A DNA stretch of 64,000 nucleotides. Source: UBA2336 sp046294915 (GTDB taxonomy: Bacteria; Bacteroidota; Bacteroidia; Cytophagales; Cyclobacteriaceae). The stretch is taken from the NCBI GenBank assembly GCA_046294915.1, contig JBKBOE010000001.1, forward strand, positions 1-64,000, read 5' to 3'. A program made the translations under genes and the position numbers. The notes under the pieces are model-generated. The model saw only the letters and a program-made list of their open reading frames with translations. It had not been told where the DNA came from and made no database searches. Of this stretch, positions 61,654-64,000 are shown piece after piece (the first letter of the stretch is position 1; every line of letters begins with the position of its first letter).

Positions 61654-62421
61654 CTAACGAACTCCAATGCGTTCGTTCCACTCGTAAACCTTGTTGGCAA
61701 TATCAATGAGCAAAGTGGGTTCTTTTTCAAGTGCGTTACCAATAACAATCATGTCGGCTCCTGCCTGCAAGGCGGCCTGTGCTTTTTCGGGCGTGTTGAT
61801 ACCTCCCCCTATGATCAGCGGAACAGAAACAGCCTTGCGCACAGCGCTTATCATTTTGGCGCTGATTTCTTTTTCGGCACCGCTGCCGGCATCCAGGTAG
61901 ATGAGTTTCAGGCCAAGCATTTCGCCAGCCAGAGCGGTGCAGGCTGCCAGCGAATATTTGTCATCGGGGAGTGGTATGGTATTGCTGATATAGGCCACTG
62001 AGGTAGTACGCCCTGAGTTAATGAGCATATAGCCGGTGGGCAAAACTTCGAGCCTGGTGTTTTTTATTACCGGAGCAGCAACCACGTGCTGACCAATGAG
62101 TAACTCCGGATTCCGGCCGGAGATGAGCGATAAAAACAAAATACCGTCAGCAGAAGGCTCCACCTGCATGGCATTCCCTGGAAATAAGATAACGGGCAGA
62201 TTCACGTGTTGTTTGATCTGACTTACAACCTCAGCCAAGTTGGTGGTTGTAACCAGGCTGCCACCTACCAGAAAATAATCCACACAATTTTCACTGGCCA
62301 GATCAATAAGGTGTTGCAACTGAACCCGGTCAGTAATCTTGTCGGGATCTACCAGTACCGCAATGGATTTTTTATCCAGCTTTTGCTTTTGCTGCAGCGA
62401 ATCAAGAATGCTCATGCTCAC
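61654..62421 (-). CDS. pcrB: Geranylgeranylglyceryl/heptaprenylglyceryl phosphate synthase
   Basis: This TIM-barrel enzyme joins a polyprenyl diphosphate to sn-glycerol-1-phosphate, the first step of archaeal-type ether lipids. The 255-residue protein has AVLVDPDKI (21-29), LVGGSLVTT (52-60), the glycerol-phosphate loop YLDAGSGAEK and IIGGGINTPEKA (about 206-217). Bacteroidota have group II GGGPS of this kind. The G1P source and chain length are not shown. It overlaps the upstream small membrane gene by 20 bases. Confidence 0.93.
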   Translation of the reverse strand: MSMSILDSLQQKQKLDKKSIAVLVDPDKITDRVQLQHLIDLASENCVDYFLVGGSLVTTTNLAEVVSQIKQHVNLPVILFPGNAMQVEPSADGILFLSLISGRNPELLIGQHVVAAPVIKNTRLEVLPTGYMLINSGRTTSVAYISNTIPLPDDKYSLAACTALAGEMLGLKLIYLDAGSGAEKEISAKMISAVRKAVSVPLIIGGGINTPEKAQAALQAGADMIVIGNALEKEPTLLIDIANKVYEWNERIGVR

Positions 62422-62812
62422 TTTTTTTGGCTTGTGTCTGTAGGTACTCTGAAAGTTTTTCTTTAGCCATGTTCAATAGAAAAACAGTGGCCTGGCTAAG
62501 CAAGGCTGTACTGATATGCGACAACACATTTGTAACAGGTGAATCATCTTCGGGTTCAAGATCCGTATCTGATTCGTTTATCGGCTTCGAAGCTGCCTTT
62601 TTTGTTTTTGTTTTCTTTGATTTTGATCCGCTGAACTGACGAAAAAGAATATATGTAAGGGCCAGGGCCCCGCCAATGATCAAGGCATTGGTAAGTATTT
62701 TTTCTGTGCGGTCTGACAGTTCTTTCAATTCACCCTCAACTTCTTCGCGTTGCATCGAAGCCTTTCGCAACAGCTGGCTTTTTACCGGGTCGTCTGTTTG
62801 TTGCGTACTCAT
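62402..62812 (-). CDS. Small membrane protein with Lys-rich linker
   Basis: A 136-residue protein from ATG 62812 with a helical N-terminus (KSQLLRKASMQREEVEGELK), one membrane helix (about 41-57, ALIIGGALALTYILF), a Lys/Ser linker and a C-terminal amphipathic or membrane-like stretch (ATVFLLNMAKEKLSEYL). I do not recognise a family. It lies between the holin-like gene and GGGP synthase, overlapping the latter by 20 bases, so coexpression is likely. Confidence 0.65.
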   Translation of the reverse strand: MSTQQTDDPVKSQLLRKASMQREEVEGELKELSDRTEKILTNALIIGGALALTYILFRQFSGSKSKKTKTKKAASKPINESDTDLEPEDDSPVTNVLSHISTALLSQATVFLLNMAKEKLSEYLQTQAKKSEHEHS

Positions 62813-62816
62813 TTTG

Positions 62817-63185
62817 CTAATCTTTTTTGAAATGTTTCTTAATGTCCTCTTCAATAATGTTGCTTAGCCGGTCGCGTAACACGGCCAGAATAATAATCAG
62901 GAGCAGATAAAATCCACTGATTATAACAAAGCCCATAGCATTGCCCACATACGGGCTAAGGAGCAGTGCACCCGCTACACTTAGAAATACAATAACAAGT
63001 CCAGCCAGCAGCATTAACACCAGAAAAATTGAGGCCTTGGCAATTGCGCGTGCAACGTCTGATTTCAACTCGTACTTCAGTAGTTCAAGGCGGGTTTCAA
63101 CATAATCGTTCAGGCTGTTTACCAGGCCATCAAGCTTTAAGAATTTCAAAATGCTGTCCTTTAGCATACGGAATTGTTCATGCAA
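62817..63185 (-). CDS. Phage-holin-family (DUF1469-like) membrane protein
   Basis: A 122-residue protein with a soluble amphipathic N-terminus (YVETRLELLKYELKSDVARAI, in part) and two strong membrane helices (about 50-75 and 80-105), then a basic tail. This fits the Phage_holin_3_6/DUF1469 family, which despite its name is common in bacterial chromosomes and not tied to prophage. Start M1 at 63185 or M7 at 63167. It precedes the small membrane gene by 4 bases. Confidence 0.75.
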   Translation of the reverse strand: MHEQFRMLKDSILKFLKLDGLVNSLNDYVETRLELLKYELKSDVARAIAKASIFLVLMLLAGLVIVFLSVAGALLLSPYVGNAMGFVIISGFYLLLIIILAVLRDRLSNIIEEDIKKHFKKD

Positions 63186-63213
63186 TATAGATAAAATTGA
63201 TCGGCCGAAATTC

Positions 63214-64000
63214 CTATTTCCGTGAAATGGATATGATTTCCTCAGTTTCGGTAATGCGATTACCGGTTTGACTGACAGACCGGAGGATAACAGGGTACTC
63301 CTTACTTACGTACAGCCGCTGCACAACCGAGTCGCTGAACTGATCATAATGCCGGTTAAAAACGTAAACCGAATCGAACGTTAAACCTGGAGCAATAGAA
63401 AGTGTTGGTAAAACGGTTTCGATACAGCATTTGTATTTACCTTGTTTATTCTCACCATCCCAGCAATAACCGGGTTTATTGAAAAGCACCATTTCTTTAT
63501 TGATCATGAGCAGGTTGTTGCGCTTGTAGACTACAAAAATTTCAGCCGGAGCTTCATCAACCGACCGATACATCAGCCATTCGCTACTGCCGGATGGAAG
63601 TTTTAAGGTGATGGCTACTGCCGATTGAGCCGATGTAGTGTAATCGGTTCGTTTAAAATTCATCTCAATGGTTTCTTTTGAGCCCCTGTTCAGATAGATC
63701 AGCGTAAAAGGAATGAAGAAAAATACCGTAAGAACATACACAAAGCCCACCAGCCTGAAGCGCAAGGTAAGCCGCCCAAGGTGCGTTGCAAGGCTTAAGG
63801 GAATTTGACGGAGAAACCGAAGAGGAAAGAAAATCAATACACCAAGAAAGTTGAAGATGAAATGAACGAGCGCAATGCTGATGGCACTGGCGGAATTTAC
63901 ATGGAGTGTTGCCGCAATGAAGGCGGTGATTGTAGTGCCAATGTTAGCACCAAGAATAAACGGTGCTGCCTTGCGCAGGGTAATTATTTTTTGAGCTACG
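63214..64000 (-). CDS. Na/Pi cotransporter family protein (5' partial)
   Basis: The frame is open through the right edge. Upstream of the TTG at 63837 the coding continues with GANIGTTITAFIAATLHVN and SIALVHFIFNFLGVLIFFP in parts, the GANIGTT-type repeat of Na/Pi cotransporters, so the gene starts outside the window. The visible part ends with a membrane helix and then a soluble domain of about 150 residues (MNFKRTDYTTSAQSAVAITL onward), unlike the usual PhoU-like end of this family. Phosphate or another anion could be carried. Confidence 0.8.
   Translation of the reverse strand, partial: VAQKIITLRKAAPFILGANIGTTITAFIAATLHVNSASAISIALVHFIFNFLGVLIFFPLRFLRQIPLSLATHLGRLTLRFRLVGFVYVLTVFFFIPFTLIYLNRGSKETIEMNFKRTDYTTSAQSAVAITLKLPSGSSEWLMYRSVDEAPAEIFVVYKRNNLLMINKEMVLFNKPGYCWDGENKQGKYKCCIETVLPTLSIAPGLTFDSVYVFNRHYDQFSDSVVQRLYVSKEYPVILRSVSQTGNRITETEEIISISRK

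Noticed and set aside
62817..63185. Prophage remnant because of the holin-family name
   Set aside because: The DUF1469/holin_3_6 family is a common chromosomal membrane protein and no other phage genes are present.

Overview
This window is chromosomal DNA of a Bacteroidota bacterium, most likely from the Cytophagales. The grounds are Bacteroidota-type promoter boxes (TAnnTTTG) in front of many genes, near absence of Shine-Dalgarno sequences, a PorZ-type type IX secretion protein, a DUF4270 lipoprotein, DUF4254 and DUF5686 proteins, many carboxypeptidase-regulatory-like (CarboxypepD) domains, and bacterial GGGP synthase. The taxon is an inference from gene content. Coding density is very high. 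I see no insertion sequence, prophage or CRISPR array. The only non-coding stretch above 300 bp (23949-24298) holds a degenerate copy of the neighbouring tRNA-Ser.

Layout. 1-4.0 kb: an M28 peptidase cut by the window edge, acyl-CoA dehydrogenase, YugP-like protease, flippase-like membrane protein. 4.1-8.2 kb: a glycogen-synthase-like half protein, a DUF4270 lipoprotein and glmS, tightly packed. 8.2-13 kb: a 3-hydroxyacyl-CoA-dehydrogenase-like protein, ridA, and divergent glnS/gltX. 13-24 kb: housekeeping and small metabolic genes (PNT-like dehydrogenase, SDR, cupins, GT9 glycosyltransferase with DUF4254, prmC, ribD, free-Met sulfoxide reductase, Tat-exported aminotransferase). 24.0-24.4 kb: tRNA-Ser(TGA) and its broken tandem copy. 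24.4-31.6 kb: an Ig/cadherin-like exported protein, an alkyltransferase-like protein, a sodium/solute symporter, clpS, recR, an aminotransferase and an HTH regulator. 31.7-34.8 kb: unrecognised lipoprotein, membrane and exported genes that look AT-richer than their neighbours. 34.8-38.3 kb: tdk-porZ-recO. 39.4-43.5 kb: purN, a UbiA prenyltransferase and a TonB-dependent receptor under a TPP riboswitch. 43.5-47.4 kb: biotin carrier, pyrH-frr and small envelope proteins. 47.4-49.8 kb: selD-mnmH. 49.8-54.4 kb: ECF sigma, anti-sigma, gmk, nadD and a DUF5686 protein in one row. 54.5-61.6 kb: a regulatory and surface block (VWA protein; second sigma factor with a large anti-sigma/CarboxypepD/TonB_C fusion; LytS/LytTR two-component pair; CarboxypepD protein). 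61.6-64 kb: GGGP synthase, two small membrane proteins and a Na/Pi cotransporter cut by the right edge.

Working together: the TPP riboswitch points to thiamine uptake by the receptor. selD and mnmH make selenophosphate and put it on tRNA. The GGGP synthase and the UbiA protein could together make archaeal-type ether lipid precursors. The most unusual part is 54.5-58.4 kb, where a sigma factor is coupled to an anti-sigma/TonB-like fusion and faces a VWA protein that carries a paralogous CarboxypepD domain. Several catalytic families here lack signature residues (glycogen synthase-like, HAD-like, SDR, thymidine kinase zinc site, MGMT-like).
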